Below, piece after piece: positions 27,044 through 35,731 of a stretch of DNA of 64,000 bases. Each line of letters begins with the position of its first letter. The stretch's first letter is position 1. Both the position numbers and the translations under genes were made by a program. The stretch covers positions 2,924,001 to 2,988,000 of the forward strand of contig NZ_LR134378.1 of the NCBI RefSeq assembly GCF_900637555.1, read 5' to 3'. The notes below the pieces were generated by a model, which saw only the letters and a list, made by a program, of their open reading frames with translations, did no database searches and was not told the DNA's origin. The DNA is from Lautropia mirabilis (GTDB lineage: Bacteria > Pseudomonadota > Gammaproteobacteria > Burkholderiales > Burkholderiaceae_E).

Positions 27044-27964
27044 ATGAACACGACCCCGAGTTTCACCCACACGCTGCGCCAGCGCTGGCAGGCCGCCGAC
27101 TCGATGCTGTGCGTGGGGCTGGACCCCGATCCGGCACGCATCCCTGCCCATCTGGGCACGGGGCCGGACGCTATCGACCGCTTCTGCCGTGAGATCATCG
27201 CCGCCACCGCCGACACCGTCTGCGCTTTCAAGCCGCAGATCGCCTACTTCGCCGCCCAGGGCGCTGAAGACGTGCTGGCCGGCCTGATCGCACACATCCA
27301 TGCCGAGCACCCCGGCATTCCGGTCATCCTGGATGCCAAGCGCGGCGACATCGGCAGTACCGCCCGCCAGTACGGCGTGGAGGCCTTCGACCGCTTCAAG
27401 GCCGACGCGCTCACGCTGTCGCCCTTCATGGGCTTCGACTCCATCGAGCCCTACTTCGAATGGGCTGGCCGCGGGCTGATCCTGCTGTGCCGCACCAGCA
27501 ACCCGGGCGGCAACGACCTGCAGGCCCTGTCCGTGCTGCCCGCCGGGGATGCGACCGGGACGCCCTCTGGAGCACCGTCCCCGCGCCAGTCAGCTTCCGA
27601 CACGGCCTCCAGCGCGCAGCCCGAGAAGCTCTACGAACACCTGGCCAGGCTGGCCGCCGGCCCCTGGAACATGAACGGCGAGCTGGGCCTGGTGGTGGGT
27701 GCCACCTTCCCCGACGAGCTAGCCCGCGTGCGGGCACTGGCGCCCCGGCTGCCGCTGCTGGTGCCCGGCGTGGGTGCCCAGGGCGGCGACGTGAACGCCA
27801 CCGTCCGCGCGGGCCTGGATGCCGATGGGTACGGGCTCGTCATCAACTCGTCACGCGCCATCCTGTACGCCGGCAAGGGCACCGACTTTGCGGACCAGGC
27901 GCGAAAGACAGCCGTGGCCACCCGCGACGCCATCCGCGCGGCGCGGGATGCGGCCAGGGCATGA
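27044..27964 (+). CDS. pyrF: orotidine 5'-phosphate decarboxylase (type 2)
   Basis: Decarboxylates OMP to UMP, the last step of de novo pyrimidine synthesis. 306 residues. CVGLDPDP and the catalytic D-x-K-x(2)-D in [18 protein letters not shown] identify the subfamily; [15 protein letters not shown] and the phosphate loop [12 protein letters not shown] follow. It is longer than the usual about 275 residues because of a Ser/Pro/Ala-rich insert (about 166-195) between LSVLPAG and EKLYEHLA. The ATG at 27044 is 14 bases beyond the serC stop; no good ribosome site is visible, so coupling to serC translation is possible. Confidence 0.96.
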   Translation: MNTTPSFTHTLRQRWQAADSMLCVGLDPDPARIPAHLGTGPDAIDRFCREIIAATADTVCAFKPQIAYFAAQGAEDVLAGLIAHIHAEHPGIPVILDAKRGDIGSTARQYGVEAFDRFKADALTLSPFMGFDSIEPYFEWAGRGLILLCRTSNPGGNDLQALSVLPAGDATGTPSGAPSPRQSASDTASSAQPEKLYEHLARLAAGPWNMNGELGLVVGATFPDELARVRALAPRLPLLVPGVGAQGGDVNATVRAGLDADGYGLVINSSRAILYAGKGTDFADQARKTAVATRDAIRAARDAARA

Positions 27965-28040
27965 GGTATCCCCGGGCCTGCCGCACGGCGCCGGATGTTG
28001 CCAAGGTATGAGATCCTCCCGGGCCTGACCAGGGCCCGGA
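27958..28040. repeat. imperfect 45-bp tandem repeat at the pyrF 3' end
   Basis: ATGAGGTATCCCCGGGCCTG just at the pyrF stop is repeated about 45 bases on as TATGAGATCCTCCCGGGCCTG, each followed by a CGGATG-like end. The second unit can fold as CCGGGCC/GGCCCGG (28019-28039). It may act as a weak terminator for serC-pyrF; no U-tract. Confidence 0.45.
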
Positions 28041-28083
28041 TGGCTCCCCAATGCCCTCGATGCCAAACATTGCACGCAGGGTA

Positions 28084-28111
28084 TTGAAGTCCGGCAAAAA
28101 CCGTGTAGAAT
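28084..28111 (+). promoter_or_regulatory. promoter of the CAU tRNA
   Basis: TTGAAG at 28084-28089 and TAGAAT at 28106-28111 with a 16-bp spacer, ending 25 bases before the tRNA. A normal sigma-70 layout for a stable RNA gene. Confidence 0.75.
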
Positions 28112-28136
28112 GCAGGACTTGCCTTGCAGCGAATGT

Positions 28137-28213
28137 GGAGATGTAGCTCAGCTGGTTAGAGCGCACGACTCATAATCGTGAGGTCGGTGGTTCAAGTCCA
28201 CCCTTCTCTACCA
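28137..28213 (+). tRNA. tRNA with CAU anticodon (Met, or Ile2 if lysidine-modified)
   Basis: 77 bases with encoded CCA. Acceptor GGAGATG, D-arm AGCTCAGCTGGTTAGAGC, anticodon stem ACGAC/GTCGT-like around loop CTCATAA, variable loop AGGTC, T-arm GTGG-TTCAAGT-CCAC. The acceptor pairs GGAGATG with CTTCTCT: G-U at position 1 and a U-U mismatch at position 6-67, the rest normal. It is not an initiator (no 3-G:C anticodon-stem triplet next to the loop). Elongator Met is the default reading; Ile2 cannot be excluded by eye. Confidence 0.9.
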
Positions 28214-28235
28214 CTTCCTTGCTGCCGGCAGCCGC

Positions 28236-28258
28236 AAAAGCCCCTCCGGGGCTTTTTT
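28236..28258 (+). terminator. intrinsic terminator after the tRNA
   Basis: AAAAGCCCC, loop TCC, GGGGCTTTTTT. A textbook hairpin with a T6 tail 23 bases after the tRNA. Confidence 0.92.
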
Positions 28259-28294
28259 CGTTTCTGGCCATCGGGCCGCCTCATATCGTTGCCC

Positions 28295-28999
28295 ATGGCT
28301 GCATCTGCCAACCCTGCCCCTGCCTCCGCCCCGCCGCTCTCGGTCTTTCGGCTGTCCGTTCCGGTGGCCATGGGCTACATCCCGCTGGGCATCGCTTTCG
28401 GCTTTCTCATGGCGCAGGCTGGCGCCGCCTGGTGGGTGGCGCCGCTCATGAGCCTGCTGGTCTATGCCGGCGCCGCACAGTTCATGGCAGTGCCCATGTT
28501 CGCGGCCGGCGAATCGCTGGCAGCCATCGCCGTGGCCACCCTGGTGGTCAATCTTCGCCACATCTTCTATGGTCTCTCGGTGCTGGACCGCCTGCCCAGA
28601 GGACGCTGGGCACGTACCTACCTGGCCTGGGCACTGACCGACGAGAGCTATTCGCTCATCACCACCCTGCCCCCGCAGGCCACGCCCCGCCAGGTCGTCG
28701 GGGTGGCCATGCTCAACCACGGCTGGTGGATACTGGGCAGCTGCATCGGCAACTTCATCGGCATGAGCGTCTCGCCGGCACTGCAGGGTTTCGAGTTCAG
28801 TCTGGCAGCGCTGTTTGCCATCCTGGTGATGTCGCAGTGGAACACCCACCACCAGGTGGCCCCGCTGGTCACGGCGGTCGTGGCCTATGCCTCCGGCTGG
28901 GCGCTCTTCCCCGATCAGGCCATGCTCGCGGCCATTGCGCTGTCGGTGGTGGCCTGCATCGGCCTGTCATGGAAAAAGCCGGGGGATCGCGCATGCTGA
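28295..28999 (+). CDS. azlC: AzlC-type branched-chain amino acid exporter, large subunit
   Basis: 234 residues, about seven membrane helices. Family signatures: VAMGYIPLGIAFGFL near the N-terminus, YAGAAQFMAVPMF, NLRHIFYGLSV and ALTDESYSLI. With AzlD it exports branched-chain amino acids or analogues across the inner membrane. The ATG at 28295 has no clear Shine-Dalgarno but sits where the family starts. It overlaps azlD by 7 bases. No Lrp/AsnC regulator is adjacent. Confidence 0.93.
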   Translation: MAASANPAPASAPPLSVFRLSVPVAMGYIPLGIAFGFLMAQAGAAWWVAPLMSLLVYAGAAQFMAVPMFAAGESLAAIAVATLVVNLRHIFYGLSVLDRLPRGRWARTYLAWALTDESYSLITTLPPQATPRQVVGVAMLNHGWWILGSCIGNFIGMSVSPALQGFEFSLAALFAILVMSQWNTHHQVAPLVTAVVAYASGWALFPDQAMLAAIALSVVACIGLSWKKPGDRAC

Positions 29000-29331
29000 C
29001 CGGCTGGAACGCCATCGCAGCCATTCTGGTGATGGCCGTCGTCACCTTCGCCCTGCGGGCCCTGCCCTTCGTGGCGGCCGGCCTGCTCAGCCGCCACCGC
29101 CTCATCCGCGCCCTGGGACGCTTCCTGCCGGCCGCCATCCTGGCGCTGCTGCTCATCCATACGCTGGTCGGCTTCATCCGGCAGGATGCCCCCACCGTGG
29201 GCGCCTGGCCTACCCTCATCGCCATTCTGGTCACGGTGGGACTGCAATGGCGCTGGCGTCACGCGCTGCTCAGCATCTTCGCGGGCACCGGTGTGTACGT
29301 GCTGCTGCGCAACGCCCCCATGCTGTTCTGA
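28993..29331 (+). CDS. azlD: AzlD-type branched-chain amino acid exporter, small subunit
   Basis: 112 residues, four membrane helices. AVVTFALRALPFV, LGRFLPAAILALLLIHTL and the final GTGVYVLLRN are typical AzlD. The start at 28993 is preceded by GGGGGA, inside the end of azlC, so translation is coupled. It converges with the cob operon about 45 bases downstream; no obvious terminator in the gap. Confidence 0.92.
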   Translation: MLTGWNAIAAILVMAVVTFALRALPFVAAGLLSRHRLIRALGRFLPAAILALLLIHTLVGFIRQDAPTVGAWPTLIAILVTVGLQWRWRHALLSIFAGTGVYVLLRNAPMLF

Positions 29332-29376
29332 ACCATCCGCGCCCATCCAGCCAGAACTGCCGCCAACGGCCGTCCA

Positions 29377-30177
29377 TCAGCAATCATCCGAGCGGATCCG
29401 CAGCCGGTGGCGCTCCATCAACGGCCAAGGCTCGCCAAACGCAATCTCGATACCGGGCCACTCCTGCGCCGTCGGCAGGCGCTGGGCGATGGCTGCGTCC
29501 ACCGGGCCGAGAGACGATGATCCCGAAGCCCCCGTTGAAACAGGAGCAGGTGCCGATGCCATCCTGACACCGCCACCGACCAGCCTGCTCTCCATCACAA
29601 AGGAGTCTTCCTGTTCCCCCGGCAGGCCCGATGATGCAAGGCGCCCCTCCAGCAGCCAGTGAATACCCCTGATCACCCCTGCGTGCGTGATCCAGACCTG
29701 GGCATCGGTCTGCGTCCGCTCGGCGCGCAGCCCGGCCTCGATGCGTGCCAGGAAAGCGCCGACCGACTCCCCCGTGCCACCGGCCTGGTAATGACCGAAG
29801 TCCTCGGTCCACGCCGTCAGCTCGGCCTCGGGCAATTCGGCCCACAGCCTGCCTTCCCAGTCCCCCATATCCATCTCGGCCAGCCAGGCCTCCGGCGGCT
29901 GCAACACCAGGTCCGGTCGCAGTGCATGCAGCCGCAGGGCCAGTGCCAGACAGCGCTGACGTGGTGAGCTGCGCAGCACCAGCCCTTCGGGCAGGCGTCG
30001 CGCCAGGGTCTGCGCCGCCCGCTCCGTGTCTTCCGGCTGCGCAGGCACATCCAGCCGGCCATAGCACAGGCCCTTGACCACCTCGGGCCTGGGATGGCGC
30101 ACCAGCCAGCGCCAGGGTAGCGCCGAGGTCACGCCGCTACCCCCACAGCCGGTCCGCCCACCATGGTCGACCCACAT
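29377..30177 (-). CDS. histidine phosphatase, CobC-like (alpha-ribazole phosphatase candidate)
   Basis: 266 residues. The phosphatase loop reads WLVRHPRPEVVKGLCYGRLDVP, with RHP where many members have RHG; CobC homologues of Burkholderiales also use this form. The second catalytic His is in ITHAGVIRG, with LRSSPRQRCLALA and EMDMGDWEGR between. The role fits dephosphorylation of alpha-ribazole-5'-phosphate or cobalamin phosphate, the last step around CobS. The C-terminal about 75 residues are a Ser/Gly/Ala-rich extension absent from compact homologues. Last gene of the cobalamin operon, 16 bases after cobS. The start at 30177 is approximate. Confidence 0.8.
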   Translation of the reverse strand: MWVDHGGRTGCGGSGVTSALPWRWLVRHPRPEVVKGLCYGRLDVPAQPEDTERAAQTLARRLPEGLVLRSSPRQRCLALALRLHALRPDLVLQPPEAWLAEMDMGDWEGRLWAELPEAELTAWTEDFGHYQAGGTGESVGAFLARIEAGLRAERTQTDAQVWITHAGVIRGIHWLLEGRLASSGLPGEQEDSFVMESRLVGGGVRMASAPAPVSTGASGSSSLGPVDAAIAQRLPTAQEWPGIEIAFGEPWPLMERHRLRIRSDDC

Positions 30178-30193
30178 GCAGCCATGCCTATGC

Positions 30194-31093
30194 TCACGAG
30201 CCCACAGAGGGCATCGACGGTGCCAGCCGCACCGCCAGCACCAGGTACACCGCCAGCTCCGTCAGCTGCTGGGTGGCGCCCAGACAATCGCCGGTGATGC
30301 CGCCCAGCCGACGGCGGAAGATGCCCCCCAGACGCCAGGTCAGCAGCCCCATGGCCAGCAACGTCCAGGCCAGCGTGGCCCAGCCGGACGCCCACACCAG
30401 CCACGCCATGGCCGGCAGCGCCCAGGCCGTGGACACCCCGAACGACGCCCACTGCAAGTCCGCCACCAGCGCACGCGCCTTGCTGCCCTCACCCTGACCC
30501 GCCACGCTGCGTGGCGGCTGACTGCCACCCACATAGGGCAGCCACTGCGGCAACCCCATGGCCGCCCAGCGCGACAGCACATGGGCCACCAGCAGCGCCA
30601 GCACGGCCTGGCCCAGCCCCCCGGTCAGCAGCAGTGCCAGCAGCCCGGCCTTCAGAAGCAGCGCCAGCACCAGCGCCATGGCAGCATAGCTGCCCAGGCG
30701 CGAGTCCTTCATGATGCGCAGCGCCGTCTCGCGGTCGGCACTGCCGCCCAGACCATCGCAGACATCGGCCAGGCCATCCTCGTGAATGGCGCCCGTGATC
30801 CAGGCCGAAGCAATCATCGACAGCACCACGGCCACCAGCGCCGCCAGCGCATGCTGGCCACCCAGCAGCCACCAGGCCAGCGCCAGAACCGCTGCCGACA
30901 TGCCCGCCACCAGCCAGCCCACCCCCGGGAAGTGCGCCGTGGCCGCCTTCATCATGGCCGGGCTGTAGCCCACCCACGCCGCCAACCGTCCGGGCAGCGG
31001 CACGCGGGTGAAGTACTGCACCGCCAGCAGTAGGTGACGGACAAAGCCGGCCGGACGGGATGACCGCCCAGAAGCCGGCGCGGTGTGCGGCAT
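30194..31093 (-). CDS. cobS: adenosylcobinamide-GDP ribazoletransferase (cobalamin synthase)
   Basis: 299-residue inner-membrane enzyme joining adenosylcobinamide-GDP and alpha-ribazole. Family motifs: LLLAVQYFTRVPLP at the N-terminus, IHEDGLADVCDGLGG (acidic metal site), IMKDSRLGSYAAMAL, and RRRLGGITGDCLGATQQLTE. Chosen ATG 31093 lies one base past the cobT stop and has GGAG six bases upstream; an in-frame GTG at 31105 is less likely. About six membrane segments are predicted. Part of the btuF-cobO-cobQ-cobT-cobS-cobC transcript. Confidence 0.95.
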   Translation of the reverse strand: MPHTAPASGRSSRPAGFVRHLLLAVQYFTRVPLPGRLAAWVGYSPAMMKAATAHFPGVGWLVAGMSAAVLALAWWLLGGQHALAALVAVVLSMIASAWITGAIHEDGLADVCDGLGGSADRETALRIMKDSRLGSYAAMALVLALLLKAGLLALLLTGGLGQAVLALLVAHVLSRWAAMGLPQWLPYVGGSQPPRSVAGQGEGSKARALVADLQWASFGVSTAWALPAMAWLVWASGWATLAWTLLAMGLLTWRLGGIFRRRLGGITGDCLGATQQLTELAVYLVLAVRLAPSMPSVGS

Positions 31094-31094
31094 C

Positions 31095-32162
31095 TCAGGC
31101 TCCACGCGCCATCACCTTCTCCAGCGGAGCGATCTCGTTCAGCGCCCGGCAGGCCGATTCAAGCAGCGGCCACACCAGCGCAGCGGCCGACCCCTCGCCC
31201 AGCCGCATGCCGAACTGCAGCAAGGGATCCGCCTGCATGGCCTGCAGCATCAGCCGGTGGCCGGGCTCGGCCGAGACATGCGAGAACACGCAGCGCTCCA
31301 GCACGGCCGGCTGCAGGCGCGCAGCCACCAGCACGGCGGAGCTGGTGATGAAGCCATCGACCACGATCACGCGGCTTTCCAGCGCCGCCTGCAGCACCGC
31401 TCCCGCCAGCGTGGCGATCTCGAAGCCGCCCAGCGCCGCCAGCGCATCCAGCGGCTCGGTGGCCTGGGCATGCCTCTCCAGCACCTGGCCCAGCACCTGG
31501 ATCTTGCGCTGCCGGCCCGCCGCATCCAGCCCGGCGCCCGGCCCCACCACCTGCTCGATGGGCAGACCGGCCAGGCGCGCCAGCAGCAGCGAGGCCGGCG
31601 ACGTGTTGCCAATGCCCATCTCGCCCAGCAGGATGGCGTTGCCCGGCAGGCCGGCCACCTGTTCGCGGCCATTGCGGATGGCCGTCCGGCACTGTTCGGG
31701 GGTCATGGCAGGCTGCAGCAGCGCATCGGCCGTACCCGCGCCCACCCGGCGCAGCACCAGCCCGGGCTGCTCCGGCAGCGGATCGATCACGCCGCAATCC
31801 ACCACCTGCACATTCAGCCCATGCTGGCGGGCCAGTACGCTCACCGTCGCCTCACCGGACAGAATGCCCTGCATCATCAGCGTGGTGACGGAAGACGGCC
31901 AGGCCGAGACACCCTGTGCCACCAGGCCATGGTCGCCCGCGCACAGCAGCACCGTGGGCTCCTGAAGCCGAGGCGACTCGGTGCGCAGGATCTGGCCAAT
32001 CTGCACCGCCAGCGACTCCAGCCGCCCCAGCGAGCCCGGCGGCCGGGCCTGGGCGTCCAGCCGTGCCTGGATGGCCGCGGCCCGGTCAGCGTCAAGAACG
32101 GGAGGGATAAAAGGAACGACAGCCTCGGACTGCGAGGACGAAGACGAGTCATGCAGCGACAT
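31095..32162 (-). CDS. cobT: nicotinate-nucleotide-dimethylbenzimidazole phosphoribosyltransferase
   Basis: Makes alpha-ribazole phosphate for the lower ligand of cobalamin. About 355 residues from MSLHDSSSSS at 32162; ATGs at 32186 and 32198 are alternatives, none with a clear ribosome site. Motifs: DAQARPPGSLGRLESLA, LCAGDHGLVAQGVSAWP, LLGEMGIGNTSPASLL, ALAALGGFEIA, and at the end SAEPGHRLML ... LGEGSAAALVWPLL with the catalytic Glu. It lies 60 bases after cobQ and one base before cobS. Full length. Confidence 0.95.
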   Translation of the reverse strand: MSLHDSSSSSQSEAVVPFIPPVLDADRAAAIQARLDAQARPPGSLGRLESLAVQIGQILRTESPRLQEPTVLLCAGDHGLVAQGVSAWPSSVTTLMMQGILSGEATVSVLARQHGLNVQVVDCGVIDPLPEQPGLVLRRVGAGTADALLQPAMTPEQCRTAIRNGREQVAGLPGNAILLGEMGIGNTSPASLLLARLAGLPIEQVVGPGAGLDAAGRQRKIQVLGQVLERHAQATEPLDALAALGGFEIATLAGAVLQAALESRVIVVDGFITSSAVLVAARLQPAVLERCVFSHVSAEPGHRLMLQAMQADPLLQFGMRLGEGSAAALVWPLLESACRALNEIAPLEKVMARGA

Positions 32163-32224
32163 GGATAGGGAAACCGGAAATGCCATGGAAAACGGCATTA
32201 TCGGCCAACACGGCCCCGGCTGCC

Positions 32225-33862
32225 TCAGTCCAGCAGCCCTTCCAGCACGCCCGGCGCAAAGCCGGCCGCCACATGATCGGCCAGACCGTCGAAGACCTCG
32301 GCCATGGTGCGCGCCCGCTGGCCAAACAGGGCTGCCAGCACGGCATCGTTCTCGAAGAGCCCGTGCAGATAGATGCCCAGCACGTTGCCGCGTGCATTGC
32401 ACCAGCCCAGCGCATCAGGCAGCGCCCGGATGCCCTCGGTCGCGGACGACGACGCTCCGCCTGCATCGACCGGATCGGCCGCATCCATCGGCATCGTGCG
32501 TCCCTGGTGGATCTCGTAGCCAGACACCGGCACGCCCGACAGCGCGGCCCAGGCACCCGGCAGCGTCTCGAAATGCGTGCTGCGATGCCGCAGCACCTTC
32601 TCGTGCTCGAAACGGGTCTGCAACGGCAGCAGCCCCAGTCCCTCGCCGCTGCCGTCCAGGCCCAGCGGATCCAGCAGCATCCGGCCCAGGATCTGCAGGC
32701 CGCCGCAGATGCCCAGCACCCGGCCGCCGCGCGCCGCGTGGGCCTTCACCCAGACATCCAGCCCCTGGCGGCGCAGCCAGGCCAGGTCGGTGCTGGTGTG
32801 CTTGGAGCCGGGCAGGATGATCCAGTCCTGCGGCGACAGTGTCGGCCGCATGCCGGCATCACGCACCGCCACCAGCTGCACGCCATGCAGTGCCGCCAGC
32901 GGCTCGAACTCGTCCAAGTTGCTGATGCGCGGCGGCACCAGCAGCGCAATCTGTTCGGGCATGGCCGGGGCATCCACGGCAGGAAGGGACGCAGCTTCGA
33001 GGCCTGCGCCAGCCCCCTCGTCGATGCCCGCTGCCTCGCAGCCGTCACCCCCGCCGTCAGATGCCCCACCGCGCCCCGCCTCAACAGCTCGCCGAGCAGC
33101 AGCCCGCCGGTCCCGATCCTGGAACCAGCCATCCTCTTCCGGCAGCCCGTGACCGGTCCGCATCGGGATGGTGGCCACCACCGGCACGCCGGTCAGTTCC
33201 AGCATGCGCTCGGGCGCCGGGGCCAGCAGGCCCGGATCGCCCCGGAAGCGGTTCAGCACGAAGCCCTTCAGACGCCGGCGGTCTTCCTCGGGGATCAGCG
33301 CCCAGGTACCGTACAGGTGCGCGAAGGCGCCTCCCCGATCGATATCCGACACCAGCAGGCAGGCGGCATCCGCGTGCCGCGCCACGCGCAGGTTCACCAC
33401 ATCGCTGGACTGCAGGTTGATCTCGGCCGGCGACCCCGCCCCCTCGATCACGATCACGTCGTATTCGCGGCGCAGCGCGTCCAGGGTCTGCGCCAGCAGC
33501 GGCCAGACCTGGGCGCAGCGGGTCCGCCAGGGCAGCGCGGTCAGCTCGGCGTTGACCCGGCCCAGCAGCACCACCTGGCTGCGGGTGTCGGCCTCGGGCT
33601 TGAGCAGCAGCGGATTCATCTGCACCGTGGGCTCCACCCCGGCAGCCAGCGCTTGAAAGTACTGGGCGCTGCCGATCTCGCCACCGGCCACCACGCGGGC
33701 GTTGTTGCTCATGTTCTGCGCCTTGAAGGGCGCCACCCGCAGCCCCTGCCGCGCATACCAGCGGCACAGCGCCGTGCACAGCCAGCTCTTGCCGGCCCCG
33801 CTGCTGGTGCCCAGCACCATCACGCAGCGGGCCGGGCGCCTGCCTGCCCCGACGAGCGCCAT
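32225..33862 (-). CDS. cobQ: adenosylcobyric acid synthase (glutamine-hydrolysing)
   Basis: ATP-dependent amidation of adenosylcobyrinic a,c-diamide at four side chains. 545 residues. The N-terminal synthetase domain has a P-loop GTSSGAGKSWL and FKAQNMSNNARV. The C-terminal glutaminase has the nucleophile Cys in LGICGGLQILG, a His in GYEIHQG, and GIYLHGLFEN. A linker of about 55 residues rich in Ala, Gly, Asp and Arg (around residues 245-305) is longer than usual. The start overlaps the cobO stop as ATGA. It belongs to the late de novo/salvage branch of B12 synthesis. Confidence 0.96.
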   Translation of the reverse strand: MALVGAGRRPARCVMVLGTSSGAGKSWLCTALCRWYARQGLRVAPFKAQNMSNNARVVAGGEIGSAQYFQALAAGVEPTVQMNPLLLKPEADTRSQVVLLGRVNAELTALPWRTRCAQVWPLLAQTLDALRREYDVIVIEGAGSPAEINLQSSDVVNLRVARHADAACLLVSDIDRGGAFAHLYGTWALIPEEDRRRLKGFVLNRFRGDPGLLAPAPERMLELTGVPVVATIPMRTGHGLPEEDGWFQDRDRRAAARRAVEAGRGGASDGGGDGCEAAGIDEGAGAGLEAASLPAVDAPAMPEQIALLVPPRISNLDEFEPLAALHGVQLVAVRDAGMRPTLSPQDWIILPGSKHTSTDLAWLRRQGLDVWVKAHAARGGRVLGICGGLQILGRMLLDPLGLDGSGEGLGLLPLQTRFEHEKVLRHRSTHFETLPGAWAALSGVPVSGYEIHQGRTMPMDAADPVDAGGASSSATEGIRALPDALGWCNARGNVLGIYLHGLFENDAVLAALFGQRARTMAEVFDGLADHVAAGFAPGVLEGLLD

Positions 33863-34431
33863 CAGTCCTCGATGCCCCGCTGTGCCGGCACCCCGGCCTC
33901 GAAGGCGTGCTTGACCTTGGTCATCTCGGTGACGGTATCGGCCAGCGCGATGATCTCGGGCGGGCAGCGCCGTCCGGTCAGCACCACGTGCACATGCGGT
34001 GGCCGGTTGGCCAGCGTCTCCAGCACCGGCTCCAGCGGCATCCAGCCATAGATCAGCGGATAGGTGATCTCATCGAGCACCACGAGAAAGTGCTCGCCGG
34101 CCATGATGGTCTTGCGGGCCCGCTCCCAGCCTTCACGCGCCAGAGCGGCCGATCGCTCCAGGTCCTGGCTCTTCCAGCTGAAGCCATCGCCCAGCCCCTC
34201 GATGGGCACGCCCAGCTGCTCGAAGGTGCGGTGCTCGCCAAAGCGCGCCGACGGTACCTTCATGAACTGGTAGATGTGCACCGGCTTGCCGCGGCCATGC
34301 GCCCGCAGCGCCAGCCCGAAGGCGGCCGTGCTCTTGCCCTTGCCGTCTCCGGTATTGACGATGATCAGTCCGCGCCGCTCCCCTTCCCGTTTCTCGTAGG
34401 GTTTCTCGCGCGGCGGTTGTTCGATTTCCAT
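33862..34431 (-). CDS. cobO: cob(I)alamin adenosyltransferase (CobO/BtuR)
   Basis: Transfers the adenosyl group of ATP to Co(I) corrinoids. 189 residues. Walker A is [20 protein letters not shown]; later [18 protein letters not shown] and [20 protein letters not shown] are family hallmarks. The ATG at 34431 ([11 protein letters not shown]) is preceded by AAAGGAAA; an in-frame TTG at 34446 is less likely. The gap to the upstream btuF-like gene is 11 bases, and it overlaps cobQ by 4. Confidence 0.96.
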   Translation of the reverse strand: MEIEQPPREKPYEKREGERRGLIIVNTGDGKGKSTAAFGLALRAHGRGKPVHIYQFMKVPSARFGEHRTFEQLGVPIEGLGDGFSWKSQDLERSAALAREGWERARKTIMAGEHFLVVLDEITYPLIYGWMPLEPVLETLANRPPHVHVVLTGRRCPPEIIALADTVTEMTKVKHAFEAGVPAQRGIED

Positions 34432-34442
34432 GCTGTTTCCTT

Positions 34443-35411
34443 TCAATGTCCTGCCTGTCCGGACGCCGGCGCGCCCTGCACCCGCAGCACGCAGTCCCGC
34501 AGCAGCCGGGCCCCCTCGGCCAGGCGTGGACCGGGGCGCACCAGCGCATCCAGGTCCGACCCGTCAAACAGGCACACACGTCCTTCGCGCAGGGCCGGCA
34601 GCCTGCTCCAGCCCGGCCTGGCCCGTAGCGCAGCCAGCCCCTGCTGCTGCGGATCGCTGATCACGAACAGCTGCGGGTCTGCCTGCAATGCCCATTCGCG
34701 GCTCATCGGCACGAAGGGAGCGGAGCCGGCCGGCACGACGTTCGCCAGCCCCAGCAGTGCCAGTGTCTCGCCCAGGAAGGAATCCGGTCCGGCCAGCCAG
34801 GGGGCCGGATCGATCTCCACCCAGGTGCGCAGGCCACGGTCACGCGCCGGCACGGATTCTGCCAGATCGTGAAGTTCGCGGCGGATGTCCTCCCAGACCT
34901 GCTGCGCGCGCGCCTGCGGCAGGCCCAGCACCCGGGCCAGTCGCGCCAGCGTGTCAGCCACGTCAGCATGCCGCTGCGGCGACAGCACCAGCACGGGTAC
35001 GCCCAGCCGTGCCAGCTGCTTCACCAGCGGGCCATCACTGGCCAGCAGCACCAGATCCGGCCGCAGGGCTGCCACCGCCTCCACGTTGAAGCTGCCGAGG
35101 CTCCCCAGATGAGGCAGCTTCGTCACCGACTCCGGCCAGTTGGAAAAACGGTCCACGCCCACCAGCCGATCGCAGGCGCCCAGCACGCAGACCGATTCGG
35201 TCAGCGTCGGCGACAGCGATACAAGCCGCACCACCCGGGCAGGCGGCGCCAGGGCCTGCCCCCGGTCATCGACGACCGAACGCGCCGGCCCTCCCGCCGC
35301 ATCCGCGCCAGCAGCCTGTGCTGCCCACATCCACGCCAACCCGACCAGCGCCAGCAGCCCCGTCAGCCACCGTCGCCCGGCCCTGGCCGAGCCCATCCCA
35401 CACCGGTTCAT
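34443..35411 (-). CDS. cobalamin-binding periplasmic protein, BtuF-like
   Basis: 322 residues. The start at 35411 ([12 protein letters not shown]) follows GGGGGAAG. A signal peptide ([18 protein letters not shown]) precedes a class-III substrate-binding fold: [54 protein letters not shown]. Position at the head of the cob operon supports B12 or cobinamide binding for an ABC importer. No btuC/btuD or btuB gene is in the window, so its permease must be elsewhere. Siderophore binding is the main alternative. Confidence 0.85.
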   Translation of the reverse strand: MNRCGMGSARAGRRWLTGLLALVGLAWMWAAQAAGADAAGGPARSVVDDRGQALAPPARVVRLVSLSPTLTESVCVLGACDRLVGVDRFSNWPESVTKLPHLGSLGSFNVEAVAALRPDLVLLASDGPLVKQLARLGVPVLVLSPQRHADVADTLARLARVLGLPQARAQQVWEDIRRELHDLAESVPARDRGLRTWVEIDPAPWLAGPDSFLGETLALLGLANVVPAGSAPFVPMSREWALQADPQLFVISDPQQQGLAALRARPGWSRLPALREGRVCLFDGSDLDALVRPGPRLAEGARLLRDCVLRVQGAPASGQAGH

Positions 35412-35731
35412 TCCACACTTCCCCCACAATCAATGCTGAAACAACGCTTTACGTTCCTGGCTACTTGGCATTAGGTAATTTTTCTGACATTATCGACAAT
35501 TGGTAACACGATGTTCCCATTCGCTACAAACAACTGAACGAACAACAAAAGCCCCGAGGCCTTCCCGCCGGCTGCAGCGGTCGCCAGGAACCACTGCCCT
35601 GACCTGTTTACCCAGCGCCGTCTGTACCCGGGAACCTCTCCCTGTCGATCCGGTCCGGTCCATTGTGCCGGATCCCGTTCCGTGGCACCTGAACGCTGCG
35701 GGCGGACCCTTGCTCTTGTATCGGATTTGTC
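35412..35731. other. divergent intergenic region, btuF-like gene to exported protein gene
   Basis: 320 bases, with an AT-rich core at about 35461-35560. On the plus strand TTGGCA (35465-35470) and CATTAT (35488-35493) are 17 bp apart and could drive the gene at 35732. ATTATCGACAAT (from 35489) is a near-palindrome (10 of 12 positions) that could be an operator for either side. I could not build a cobalamin riboswitch on the cob strand. Confidence 0.45.

Noticed and set aside
35560..35620. B12-box-like CGCCAGGAACCACTGCC on the plus strand near the cob operon
   Set aside because: It is on the wrong strand for the cob genes, and the other riboswitch core elements (GGTG...AATC, GACTGCCCCGC) are missing on both strands.
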